A stretch of DNA of 6,884 bases from Actinomycetales bacterium (lineage in GTDB: Bacteria; Actinomycetota; Actinomycetes; Mycobacteriales; Mycobacteriaceae): positions 1-6,884 of the forward strand of contig DUOR01000048.1 of assembly GCA_012838715.1 (NCBI GenBank), read 5' to 3'. The position numbers and the translations under genes were made by a program. The first letter of the stretch is position 1, and each line of letters starts with the position of its first letter. Shown here piece by piece: positions 1-6,884 of the stretch. Under the pieces are notes generated by a model, which saw only the letters and a program-made list of their open reading frames with translations, had not been told where the DNA came from and searched no databases.

Positions 1-448
1 CGCCGCCACCGTCACCGCCCCGCGTGCCGACGCCACGGCCACCGGGACGCCCGGCGCCGGGGCGGAAGCCGCCGCGGAACCGTCGGAAAGCGATGAAGGG
101 ACGGCGCACGTGCCCGCCCTGCCCGACCGCACCGACTCGGGCGAACTCATCTACGACGCCGAACTCGTCGACGAGGAACGCCTCGGCGGCGGCGACTACG
201 ACGAATACGGCGACGGGTACGGCGAATACGGCGACGACCACGACGTGCCCGACGACGAACCCGTCGAGGTGCCGCCGGGACGGCTCACCGTCCGCGACAT
301 CATGCTGCGCCTCGAATGGGAGAAGCGCGAGGCCCTCGGCCCCGGCGCCGACGGTGACGCCTCCCGTGGCGACGCCTCCCGTGGTGGCGCCCATGGCGAC
401 GCCCCCGATGACGCCCCCGACGATTCCCGGGCCGGCGATAGCCGATGA
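1..448 (+). CDS. C-terminal end of an unidentified protein with an acidic, low-complexity tail (5' end outside window); possibly the tail of an MmpL-type exporter
   Basis: The frame is open from the left edge (first full codon at base 2) to a TGA at 446-448, giving 148 visible residues. A GTG at 110 could start it, but nothing favours that start: the frame stays open upstream and no ribosome binding site precedes the GTG. The visible part has no membrane segment. It runs from an Ala/Thr/Glu-rich stretch (residues 1-36) through a Gly/Asp/Tyr/Glu-rich acidic block (about 62-81) to a short charged helix-like segment around LTVRDIMLRLEWEKR (95-109). It ends in small tandem peptide repeats (GDASR twice, then DAPD twice). 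The stop overlaps the next start as ATGA, so it is the upstream member of a translationally coupled operon. I do not recognise the tail. Gene order near accD3-pks in C. glutamicum suggests the cytoplasmic C-terminus of the mycolate exporter CmpL1/MmpL3, but no MmpL domain is visible here. Confidence 0.7.
   Translation, partial: AATVTAPRADATATGTPGAGAEAAAEPSESDEGTAHVPALPDRTDSGELIYDAELVDEERLGGGDYDEYGDGYGEYGDDHDVPDDEPVEVPPGRLTVRDIMLRLEWEKREALGPGADGDASRGDASRGGAHGDAPDDAPDDSRAGDSR
356..421 (+). repeat. Two adjacent short in-frame tandem repeats at the gene's 3' end
   Basis: A 15-base period occurs twice (GACGCCTCCCGTGG at 356-369 and 371-384), encoding GDASR-GDASR. It is followed by a 12-base period occurring twice (GACGCCCCCGA at 398-408 and 410-420), encoding DAPD-DAPD. 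Both periods are multiples of three, so copy-number change would keep the reading frame. They lie in the disordered, acidic end of the protein and probably reflect slippage in an unconstrained tail. Confidence 0.75.
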
Positions 449-1602
449 CCCGGGTGCGCGACGCCGTGCGGAGCGCGGCCTCCACTTCGTGGATCCGGTG
501 GGCGCTGACCCTCGTGATCCTCGGCGTCGCGCTGTGGTTCGCGGCCCAGAACCGCGGCACCATCACCGACGGCGTGCGCACCTTCCTGCGCGCCGACTTC
601 CGCTGGGTGATCATCGCCCTCCTGGCCAACGTCATCTCGCTGTACTCCATGGCCGAGGTGATGCGGCTGCTGCTGCGCTCCGCCGACGTCCGCGGCGCCA
701 CCCGCCGCTCGACCAACGCGCTGGTGCTCGCCGCCAACGCCTGGTCCGTGTCCGTGCCCGGCGGCGTCGCGTTCTCCACCGCCCTACAGGTGCGGCGGAT
801 GCTGTCGTGGAAGGCGACGCCGGTCGTCATCAGCTGGTTCATCCTGCTGTCCGGCGCGCTGAGCACCCTCGGGCTGGTCGCCCTCGCCGTCGCCAGCCTC
901 TTCTTCATCGGCCGCGCCCCCGCCTGGGGCACCCTCATCGCCGCCGGCACCGCCGTCCTCGCCGTGACCGCCCTGCTCTGGTGGTTCTCCCGCAACACCA
1001 CCCTCATCGAAAGCGCGGCCGCGCCCGTGCTGCGGCTGATCAACCGCATCCGCCGCAAACCGCTCGACACCGGCGCCACCAAACTGCGCCACGGCATCCG
1101 CCAGCTCACCGAAGTGCGGCTCAGCCCCGGCCGGATGACAATCGTCTTCAGCTGGTCGTTCCTCAACTGGGTGTTCGACGTCGTCTGCCTCTACACCGCC
1201 GTCCGCGCCGTGGGCGTGGAGGACGTCTCCGCCACCGTCGTGCTGCTCGCCTTCGTGTCCGGCAAGGCGGCCGGGTTCATCCAGGCGACCCCCGGCGGCG
1301 TCGGCCCCATCGAGGCCGTGCTCACCGGCACCCTCGTCGCCTCCGGCATGGTGGGCACCGACGCCGTGGCCACCGTGCTCATCTACCGCCTCGTGTCCTT
1401 CATCCTCCCGGCCGTCGTCGGCTGGATCATCTACCTCGTCGGGTTCCACGACGACCGCCGCACCATGCGCGACGGCGAACCCGGGACCGGCCCCGAACGG
1501 GACGCGCCCGCGGAAACGCCTCCCGGGGCGGCCACGGAACCGACCACCGAAGCAATCACCGAACCATCCGCACAAGAAACCAAGGAACAGGAACAGCAGT
1601 GA
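445..1602 (+). CDS. UPF0104 / lysylphosphatidylglycerol synthase transmembrane-domain family protein
   Basis: This 385-residue polytopic inner-membrane protein has hydrophobic segments at about residues 18-34, 54-75, 125-153, 161-181, 231-254, 263-282 and 309-333. Two motifs typical of the family are visible: SVSVPGGVAFSTALQVRR (101-118, the 'P..GG...' motif) and ATPGGVGPIEAVLTGTLVASG (281-301, the 'PGG.G..E' motif). The family resembles the flippase half of MprF, but there is no C-terminal aminoacyl-transferase domain, so this is not a complete lysyl-PG synthase. A lipid-handling or transport-accessory role is an inference; the substrate is unknown. Residues 336-385 form a hydrophilic Glu/Pro/Thr-rich tail. 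The ATG at 445 overlaps the upstream stop (ATGA) with no clear Shine-Dalgarno, which implies translational coupling. The following DUF3054 gene overlaps its stop in turn. Confidence 0.9.
   Translation: MTRVRDAVRSAASTSWIRWALTLVILGVALWFAAQNRGTITDGVRTFLRADFRWVIIALLANVISLYSMAEVMRLLLRSADVRGATRRSTNALVLAANAWSVSVPGGVAFSTALQVRRMLSWKATPVVISWFILLSGALSTLGLVALAVASLFFIGRAPAWGTLIAAGTAVLAVTALLWWFSRNTTLIESAAAPVLRLINRIRRKPLDTGATKLRHGIRQLTEVRLSPGRMTIVFSWSFLNWVFDVVCLYTAVRAVGVEDVSATVVLLAFVSGKAAGFIQATPGGVGPIEAVLTGTLVASGMVGTDAVATVLIYRLVSFILPAVVGWIIYLVGFHDDRRTMRDGEPGTGPERDAPAETPPGAATEPTTEAITEPSAQETKEQEQQ
1589..1592 (+). promoter_or_regulatory. Ribosome binding site that fixes the GTG start of the DUF3054 gene
   Basis: AGGA lies 6 bases upstream of the GTG at 1599, inside the last codons of the preceding gene. 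The same frame is open far upstream, so this site together with the stop/start overlap is what supports GTG 1599 as the true start. Confidence 0.6.
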
Positions 1603-1988
1603 CCTTTTCGGCCCGTACCCTCGGCATCGACGTCGTCGCCATCTTCGTCTTCGCGGTGCTCGCGCGCCTGGCGCACAACACCGAATCCGACCCGTTCACC
1701 TTCATGAACATCCTCGACACCTGGTGGCCGTTCCTCATCGGCGTGGTGCTGGCGCACGTGCTCGCGGCCGTCGTGAAGAAGCACCCGGAGCCCGTCGCCC
1801 CCGGCGGCGTCCTCGTGTGGGTGGTCACCGTCGTCGTCGGCCTGGGCATCTGGGCGATCCGCAACGCCGCCATGCCGCACTGGTCGTTCATCCTGGTCGC
1901 CACGATCATGAGCGGCCTGCTGCTCCTCGGCTGGCGCGCCATCGCCGCCTTCGTCGGCCGCCGCAGCCGCAGCCGCGCCACGGCGTAG
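1599..1988 (+). CDS. DUF3054 family membrane protein
   Basis: This is a 129-residue integral membrane protein with four likely helices at about residues 9-24, 42-59, 69-88 and 96-117. It ends in a short Arg/Ser-rich cytoplasmic tail (GRRSRSRATA). The N-terminal pattern D..AIFVFAVLARLAH (11-26) and the WWPFLIG segment (42-48) match DUF3054 proteins of actinobacteria, which have no established function. The start is GTG at 1599: it overlaps the previous stop (GTGA) and has AGGA 6 bases upstream. The reading frame is also open far to the left, but that part lies antiphase within other genes and reads as Arg/Pro/His-rich nonsense. The tight coupling suggests it acts with the UPF0104 protein and the gene before it. 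Confidence 0.88.
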   Translation: MTFSARTLGIDVVAIFVFAVLARLAHNTESDPFTFMNILDTWWPFLIGVVLAHVLAAVVKKHPEPVAPGGVLVWVVTVVVGLGIWAIRNAAMPHWSFILVATIMSGLLLLGWRAIAAFVGRRSRSRATA

Positions 1989-2011
1989 GCAAACCCGGTG
2001 CCCGGTGAACG

Positions 2012-2085
2012 CCGATTTACGCAAATTTATCGGGGTTAATTTCGCCTTTTCAGTTTTGATTTGGCCCCGATAGGCGAATAATCGG
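2012..2085. promoter_or_regulatory. AT-rich intergenic region with four CCGAT half-sites, a possible operator of the peptide transporter gene
   Basis: The 100-base gap 1989-2088 is much richer in A/T than its surroundings. It holds two inverted pairs of the same half-site: CCGAT at 2012-2016 with ATCGG at 2029-2033, and CCGAT at 2067-2071 with ATCGG at 2081-2085. The two inner half-sites extend to a perfect 8-base inverted repeat, TATCGGGG (2028-2035) and CCCCGATA (2065-2072). The second pair flanks and overlaps the proposed -10 element, a typical place for a repressor to bind. The regulator is unknown. No typical terminator is visible after the DUF3054 gene, so some readthrough is possible. 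Confidence 0.45.
2054..2082 (+). promoter_or_regulatory. Probable sigma-A promoter giving a leaderless transporter mRNA
   Basis: A -10-like AATAAT at 2077-2082 matches TATAAT at five of six positions. A weak -35 region, TTTTGATT (2054-2061), lies upstream. The spacer is 17 bases if TTTTGA is used and 15 if TTGATT is used. Transcription would start 6-7 bases after the -10, at or next to the ATG at 2089, leaving no 5' leader. This fits the lack of any Shine-Dalgarno before that ATG. Confidence 0.5.
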
Positions 2086-2088
2086 CTC

Positions 2089-3711
<1,623 letters not shown>

Positions 3712-3729
3712 CAGCTCCCCCACCGTCCG

Positions 3730-3756
3730 CGCGTCCCCCACGCTTGCGGGGACGCG
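3730..3756. terminator. First of two tandem hairpins between convergent genes
   Basis: CGCGTCCCC (3730-3738) pairs perfectly with GGGGACGCG (3748-3756) around a 9-base loop, 19 bases after the transporter stop. No T-tract follows on the plus strand, so on its own it may serve as a 3'-end stabiliser rather than an efficient terminator. Confidence 0.55.
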
Positions 3757-3806
3757 GAACGGGGCCGGCCCGCCGCACTGCTTTGCGACGGGCCGGCCCC
3801 GTTTCC
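3756..3806. terminator. Strong bidirectional terminator hairpin between the transporter and TM2 genes
   Basis: AACGGGGCCGGCCCG (3758-3772) pairs perfectly over 15 bases with CGGGCCGGCCCCGTT (3789-3803). Inside the loop a further 4-base stem forms (CGCA 3774-3777 with TGCG 3784-3787). One extra T (3804) separates the main stem from a flanking GG/CC pair (3756-3757 with 3805-3806). The short T run on the plus strand (3802-3804) and the AA on the other side allow it to act on both convergent transcripts. It lies 35 bases past the minus-strand TM2 gene stop. Confidence 0.85.
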
Positions 3807-3837
3807 GGATCCTCCCCCGGCAGGGATCGATGAACGG

Positions 3838-4332
3838 CTACTGCAGCGGGAAGCCGTCCGAATCGCGGTCGTAGCCGCCGGAGCCGACGAGAATCATGAT
3901 GAATTCGACGAAGACCCAGATGCCGACCGCGACGATCAGGAACAGGCCGATGAAAATCAGCGACGTGACCCAGCCGATGAGGGTCAGGACCAGCTGCGTC
4001 GCGGCGCGGCTGGTGTAGCCCATGTAGAAGTTGTGCGCACCGAATGGGCCGAGGAAGAACGCCAGCAGCGCGGCGGCGACCTTCGACTTCGGGGATCGGG
4101 GCATGCCGTTGGGGCCGTAGGCCTGCATCGGCTGCTGGCCGTAGGGCTGCATCGCGCCGTAACCCTGCTGCCCGGGCTGCGGGTAACCCTGCTGCTGGTA
4201 GCCCTGCTGCTGGAAACCCGGGGCGCCGTAGGGCTGCGAAGAGTAACCGCCCTGATCGCCGTACCCCTGCCGGCCGTACGGATCCTGCTGCGGGGCCTGG
4301 TTGTCGAAGGGATTGTCGTAAGGGTTGGTCAT
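3838..4332 (-). CDS. TM2-domain membrane protein with Pro/Gln/Gly/Tyr-rich N-terminus
   Basis: This 164-residue protein has two parts. Residues 1-78 are low complexity, rich in Gln, Gly, Tyr and Pro, with repeated QQxGY-like units (QQQGYQQQGYPQPGQQGYG, 41-59), and are probably disordered. Residues 82-150 form a TM2 domain: a short basic lead (PKSK), a first helix from about 85, the hallmark FLGPFGAHNFYMGY (93-106), a Gln (Q113) in the following segment, and a second hydrophobic region at about 118-149 with W139 and E143 where many members have W...D. The C-terminus is short, polar and acidic (YDRDSDGFPLQ). Function is unknown for bacterial members; the domain marks small two-helix membrane proteins. 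The start has GGAAG 5 bases upstream of the ATG. The gene has its own promoter and ends at the shared terminator. Confidence 0.92.
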   Translation of the reverse strand: MTNPYDNPFDNQAPQQDPYGRQGYGDQGGYSSQPYGAPGFQQQGYQQQGYPQPGQQGYGAMQPYGQQPMQAYGPNGMPRSPKSKVAAALLAFFLGPFGAHNFYMGYTSRAATQLVLTLIGWVTSLIFIGLFLIVAVGIWVFVEFIMILVGSGGYDRDSDGFPLQ

Positions 4333-4337
4333 CGAAT

Positions 4338-4342
4338 CTTCC
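4338..4342 (-). promoter_or_regulatory. Ribosome binding site of the TM2 gene
   Basis: Read on the minus strand, GGAAG (4338-4342) lies 5 bases before the ATG at 4332 and supports that start. Confidence 0.6.
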
Positions 4343-4385
4343 GTTCCTGGGTCTCGCGAGCCCCACTGCCGAAGCTCGGCTCAAG

Positions 4386-4414
4386 ATTAGACCCGTTCAG
4401 GGTCAAATGGACAA
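4386..4414 (-). promoter_or_regulatory. Sigma-A-type promoter of the TM2 gene
   Basis: On the minus strand a -35 element TTGTCC (4409-4414) and a -10 element TCTAAT (4386-4391) are separated by exactly 17 bases. They match the vegetative consensus at four and five of six positions. Transcription would begin near 4379, giving a leader of about 47 bases that contains the ribosome binding site. This separates the TM2 gene from the upstream accD3 transcription unit. Confidence 0.65.
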
Positions 4415-4425
4415 CCGGAACGGGC

Positions 4426-4451
4426 CCCGGGGGCCGGTTCGGCGCCCCGGG
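4426..4451 (-). terminator. GC-rich hairpin downstream of accD3
   Basis: Outer stem CCCGGGG (4426-4432) pairs with CCCCGGG (4445-4451). Inner stem GCCG (4433-4436) pairs with CGGC (4440-4443), with one bulged base (4444) and a 3-base loop. That makes 11 pairs, nearly all G-C. It lies about 62 bases past the accD3 stop and just upstream of the TM2 promoter. There is no U-tract on the minus strand, so it is a GC-only terminator candidate or an mRNA 3'-end stabiliser. Confidence 0.55.
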
Positions 4452-4513
4452 ACGCGATGGGTGACCCCGAAGATGGGTGATCGGGGCCATCCGCGGCCGG
4501 GACCCGCACCCCC

Positions 4514-6073
4514 TTACAGCGGCGCGATGGTGCGGCGCTTCGGCAGCCGCGGCTCCGCCTTGTCGCGGAGCTGATCCAGCGCGCGGCGCAGCTGCACGCG
4601 GGTCTCCGAGGGCATGATCATCGCGTCGATGTAGCCGCGCTCGGCGGCGACGTACGGGCTGGTCATGTTCTCGTTGTAGAAATCCATGAACATCTTCTTC
4701 ATCGCCGGCTGCTGCTCCTCCGGCATCGCCGCGATGTGGCGCCCCTGGATCATCACGACGGCCGCCTCCGCGCCCATGACCGCGATCTGCGCCGTCGGCC
4801 AGGCGAAGTTCAGGTCGCCGCCGAGGTTCTTGGAGCCCATCACGGCGTACGCGCCGCCGAAGGCCTTGCGCACGATGACGGTCACCTTCGGCACGGTCGC
4901 CTGCGCCAGCGCGAAGCCGAGCTTCGCGCCGCGGTGGATGATGCCCGCCTTCTCCTGCTGCACGCCCGGCAGGTAGCCCGGGGTGTCCACGACGTAAACG
5001 AGGGGGATGTCGTAGGCGTCGCAGATGTTGATGAAACGCGAACCCTTGTCGGAGCAGTCCGCGTCGAGGCAGCCGGCCAGATGCATCGGCTGGTTGGCCA
5101 GCACGCCGACGGTGCGGCCGTCGACGCGGGCGAAACCGGTGACCAGGTTCGGGGCGTAGTCCGGCTGGACCTCCACGAAATCCTCGTCGTCGAAGATGCG
5201 GCCGACGACCTCCATGATGTCGTAGCCGGCGTTCGGATCATCCGGGATGAGCCCGTCGAGCTCCCGGTCGCGGTCCGTCTGCTCGTCGGAAGGCGCCCAG
5301 TAGGGCGGCAACGGCTCGTGCACCGAGCTGGGCAGGCGATCCAGCAGGTCATGGACGTAGTTGAAGGCGTCCTCCTCGTCGTCCGCGACGTAGGAGACGT
5401 TGCCGTTCTGGGCCTGCTGCTCGGCGCCGCCGAGCTCCGCGGAGGTGATGTCCTCGCCGGTGACGGAACGGATGACCTCCGGGCCGGTGATGTACATCTC
5501 CGTGCGGTCCTTCACGGCGACCAGGAAGTCGGTGGTGACCGGCGCGTAGACGGCGCCGCCGGCGCACTTGCCCAGCAGGATGGAAATCTGCGGGGACTGG
5601 CCGGACAGCGGCAGCTGGCGGCGCGAAATCTCCGAGTACATGGCCAGCGACGTCACGGCGTCCTGGATGCGGGCGCCGCCGGAGTCGTTGATGCCGATGA
5701 CCGGGCAACCCACCTTGGTCGCCAGATCCATGATGTCGCAGACCTTCTTGCCGAAGGTCACGCCCACCGAACCGCCGTAGACGGTCTTGTCATGGGCGTA
5801 CACCGCCACGGGGCGGCCGCCGATGCGGGCGGTGCCGGTGACGACGCCGTCGCCGTAGGGGGCATCCTCCTCGTCGGGGGTGCGGCCGAGCTGGCCGGTC
5901 TCCACGAAGGAGCCCGCGTCGACCAGGCGCGCGATGCGCTGGCGGGGCGTGGTGAGCCCCGCTTCATCGCGGCGCGCCTTGGCCCTCTCGCTGCCCGGGT
6001 CCTTGGCCTGTTCGAGGCGTTCCCGCAGGTCGGCGAGTTTGGCGGCGGTGGTGGAAAGAGTCACGTCAGTCAT
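4514..6073 (-). CDS. accD3: Acyl-CoA carboxylase beta (carboxyltransferase) subunit, AccD3 of corynebacteria / AccD4 of mycobacteria
   Basis: This 519-residue biotin-dependent carboxyltransferase moves a carboxyl group from biotin on the alpha subunit to a long-chain acyl-CoA. The product is the extender unit that Pks13 condenses in mycolic acid synthesis. The N-terminal carboxyltransferase half carries INDSGGARIQDAV (128-140), with the first oxyanion-hole glycines, followed by KCAGGAVYAP (169-178) and ITGPEVIRSVTGEDI (195-209). The C-terminal half carries LANQPMHLAGCLD (325-337), VVDTPGYLPGV (361-371) and KAFGGAYAVMGS (403-414), the second oxyanion hole. Length matches the family, and both halves are intact. 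The ATG at 6073 overlaps the pks stop as ATGA, so it is translationally coupled to the synthase. AccD-type subunits are paralogous; assignment to the mycolate-specific paralogue rests on the adjoining pks13. M. tuberculosis calls the orthologue accD4, and C. glutamicum calls it accD3. Confidence 0.93.
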   Translation of the reverse strand: MTDVTLSTTAAKLADLRERLEQAKDPGSERAKARRDEAGLTTPRQRIARLVDAGSFVETGQLGRTPDEEDAPYGDGVVTGTARIGGRPVAVYAHDKTVYGGSVGVTFGKKVCDIMDLATKVGCPVIGINDSGGARIQDAVTSLAMYSEISRRQLPLSGQSPQISILLGKCAGGAVYAPVTTDFLVAVKDRTEMYITGPEVIRSVTGEDITSAELGGAEQQAQNGNVSYVADDEEDAFNYVHDLLDRLPSSVHEPLPPYWAPSDEQTDRDRELDGLIPDDPNAGYDIMEVVGRIFDDEDFVEVQPDYAPNLVTGFARVDGRTVGVLANQPMHLAGCLDADCSDKGSRFINICDAYDIPLVYVVDTPGYLPGVQQEKAGIIHRGAKLGFALAQATVPKVTVIVRKAFGGAYAVMGSKNLGGDLNFAWPTAQIAVMGAEAAVVMIQGRHIAAMPEEQQPAMKKMFMDFYNENMTSPYVAAERGYIDAMIMPSETRVQLRRALDQLRDKAEPRLPKRRTIAPL

Positions 6074-6884
6074 TGTCCGTTCCGGTCTTCGGACCCGAGG
6101 TCCCGCAGACGATCGGTCAGCCAGGAACCGACCTTCGAAATCTCGGGCTCGTCCACGATCGCCAGGTGGTCCCCGTTGAGGTGGACGATTTCCAAGTCAT
6201 CGACGATAGCCGACCAGCCGCCGTCCTCATCAATCGTCGCGTAGCGCGGCTCCAGCTCGATGGCGCCCTCGTGCATGCGCTCGGCGCGGAACAGGACGAC
6301 CGGGACGTCGACGTCGGCCCAGCGGCGCAGGTCCACCTGGTCGAGGATGCGGTTGTCCACGAAGGACGCGCGCTGGTGCTCGAGGATGCCGGAGGACATG
6401 CCGTGCTCGTCGGGGTTGGCGGTGGCCAGGAACTGCTCGAGCATGGTCAGCAGCGCTTCCTCGCCCTGCTGGTCGAGGAGCTCGTGCGGCACCGGGATCT
6501 CCAGGCCGTAGGTCTTCTGCGCGAAGGCGGCGTAGCGGTCCCAGCGGGCGTGCATCTCTTCGTTGGTGTCGGGCACCTTCTCGGCGGGCTGCACGGTGTC
6601 GAGCAGCACGATCTGCGCGACCTCCACGGTCTCGCCGCCGGCACCTTCGCCGGCGCCGCGCAGCTGGTGGGCCACCTCGTACGCGAGGGCGCCGCCGTAG
6701 CTCCAGCCACCGAGGATGACGGGGCGGCCGGCCGCGCGGGCGCGGATGTCGTCGAGGTACTCGGCGGCGCGGTCGGGCAATTCACCCTCGATGCGCTCGA
6801 CGCCGTACACGGGGGCGTCGGCGGGCAGGCGGCGCACCAGCGGCTGGTACACCGCGGAGGAGCCGCCGGCCGGGTGGAACAGGA
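6070..6884 (-). CDS. pks13: Pks13-type polyketide synthase, C-terminal thioesterase domain (5' part outside window)
   Basis: Only the last 270 residues are in the window; the frame is open to the right edge, so the internal GTG at 6852 is not the start. The visible part is an alpha/beta-hydrolase thioesterase. It opens with LFHPAGGSSAVYQPLVRRL (1-19), the usual first strand and oxyanion region. The nucleophile motif is GGWSYGGALAYEVA (58-71) with Ser61. A likely acid residue is Asp95 in VLLDTVQP, and the likely histidine is His239 in LNGDHLAIVDEP. In Pks13 this domain releases the condensed alpha-alkyl beta-keto acid and passes it to trehalose in the cytoplasm. A Gly/Glu-rich loop (76-85) separates Ser61 from the acid strand. 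The gene is followed by accD3 with a 4-base overlap. The other Pks13 domains (ACP, KS, AT, second ACP) are expected upstream but cannot be seen. Identification rests on the thioesterase plus the accD neighbour. Confidence 0.9.
   Translation of the reverse strand, partial: LFHPAGGSSAVYQPLVRRLPADAPVYGVERIEGELPDRAAEYLDDIRARAAGRPVILGGWSYGGALAYEVAHQLRGAGEGAGGETVEVAQIVLLDTVQPAEKVPDTNEEMHARWDRYAAFAQKTYGLEIPVPHELLDQQGEEALLTMLEQFLATANPDEHGMSSGILEHQRASFVDNRILDQVDLRRWADVDVPVVLFRAERMHEGAIELEPRYATIDEDGGWSAIVDDLEIVHLNGDHLAIVDEPEISKVGSWLTDRLRDLGSEDRNGQ

Noticed and set aside
300..1575. Minus-strand open frames opposite the UPF0104 gene
   Set aside because: They are Arg/Gly/Asp-rich shadows with no motif or ribosome binding site. 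The plus strand encodes membrane helices with family motifs.
24..1598. Very long open frame running into the DUF3054 gene
   Set aside because: Before 1599 it is antiphase to two better-supported genes and reads as Arg/Pro/His/Thr-rich sequence with no domain. Only the last 390 bases encode a recognisable membrane protein.
445..1602. Complete MprF-type lysyl-phosphatidylglycerol synthase
   Set aside because: Only the transmembrane flippase-like portion is present. The C-terminal aminoacyl-transferase domain is absent and the protein ends in a short hydrophilic tail.
2016..2042. Second promoter (TTTACG at 2016-2021, TAATTT at 2037-2042)
   Set aside because: The spacer is 15 bases, and it would give a leader of about 40 bases with no Shine-Dalgarno. 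The A/T-rich context alone can produce such matches.
4736..6244. 502-codon open frame antisense to accD3 and the end of pks13
   Set aside because: It spans two real genes and their junction, has no recognisable domain, and shows the composition of a reverse-strand shadow.

Overview
The window is high-GC actinobacterial DNA, and its content points to a mycolic-acid bacterium, most likely Corynebacterium or a close relative. The strongest marker is the minus-strand pair at the right end. It consists of the C-terminal thioesterase of a Pks13-type condensing enzyme, followed with a 4-base overlap by an acyl-CoA carboxylase beta subunit (AccD3 of C. glutamicum, AccD4 of mycobacteria). The pks13-accD pair is the core of mycolic/corynomycolic acid synthesis.

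Layout, left to right. Bases 1-1988 (plus strand) hold three tightly coupled reading frames: the acidic, low-complexity C-terminal end of a gene that begins outside the window, a 385-residue polytopic protein of the UPF0104 / lysylphosphatidylglycerol-synthase-TM family, and a 129-residue DUF3054 membrane protein. Both junctions are 4-base stop/start overlaps. Bases 1989-2088 form an unusually AT-rich regulatory gap containing a likely promoter and four CCGAT half-sites. Bases 2089-3711 (plus) encode a POT-family proton-coupled di/tripeptide transporter that appears to be translated from a leaderless mRNA. Bases 3712-3837 contain two back-to-back hairpins forming a bidirectional terminator. 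Bases 3838-4332 (minus) encode a small TM2-domain membrane protein with a Pro/Gln/Gly/Tyr-rich N-terminus, preceded by a good sigma-A-type promoter. Bases 4333-4513 also carry a strong hairpin downstream of accD. Bases 4514-6073 (minus) are accD3, and 6070-6884 (minus) are the end of pks13.

Working picture. The right-hand pair makes the corynomycolate precursor: AccD supplies the carboxylated extender acyl-CoA, Pks13 condenses two acyl chains, and its thioesterase releases or transfers the product. In C. glutamicum, as I recall it, the MmpL-type mycolate exporter gene cmpL1 lies a couple of genes from accD3-pks. The left-hand membrane operon may therefore be the export side of the same locus, with the truncated frame at 1-448 as the exporter's cytoplasmic tail. 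That is an inference from gene order, not from a recognisable MmpL domain. The peptide transporter and the TM2 protein sit between the two halves as self-contained transcription units and have no obvious mycolate role. I see no RNA genes, mobile elements, CRISPR arrays or pseudogenes.
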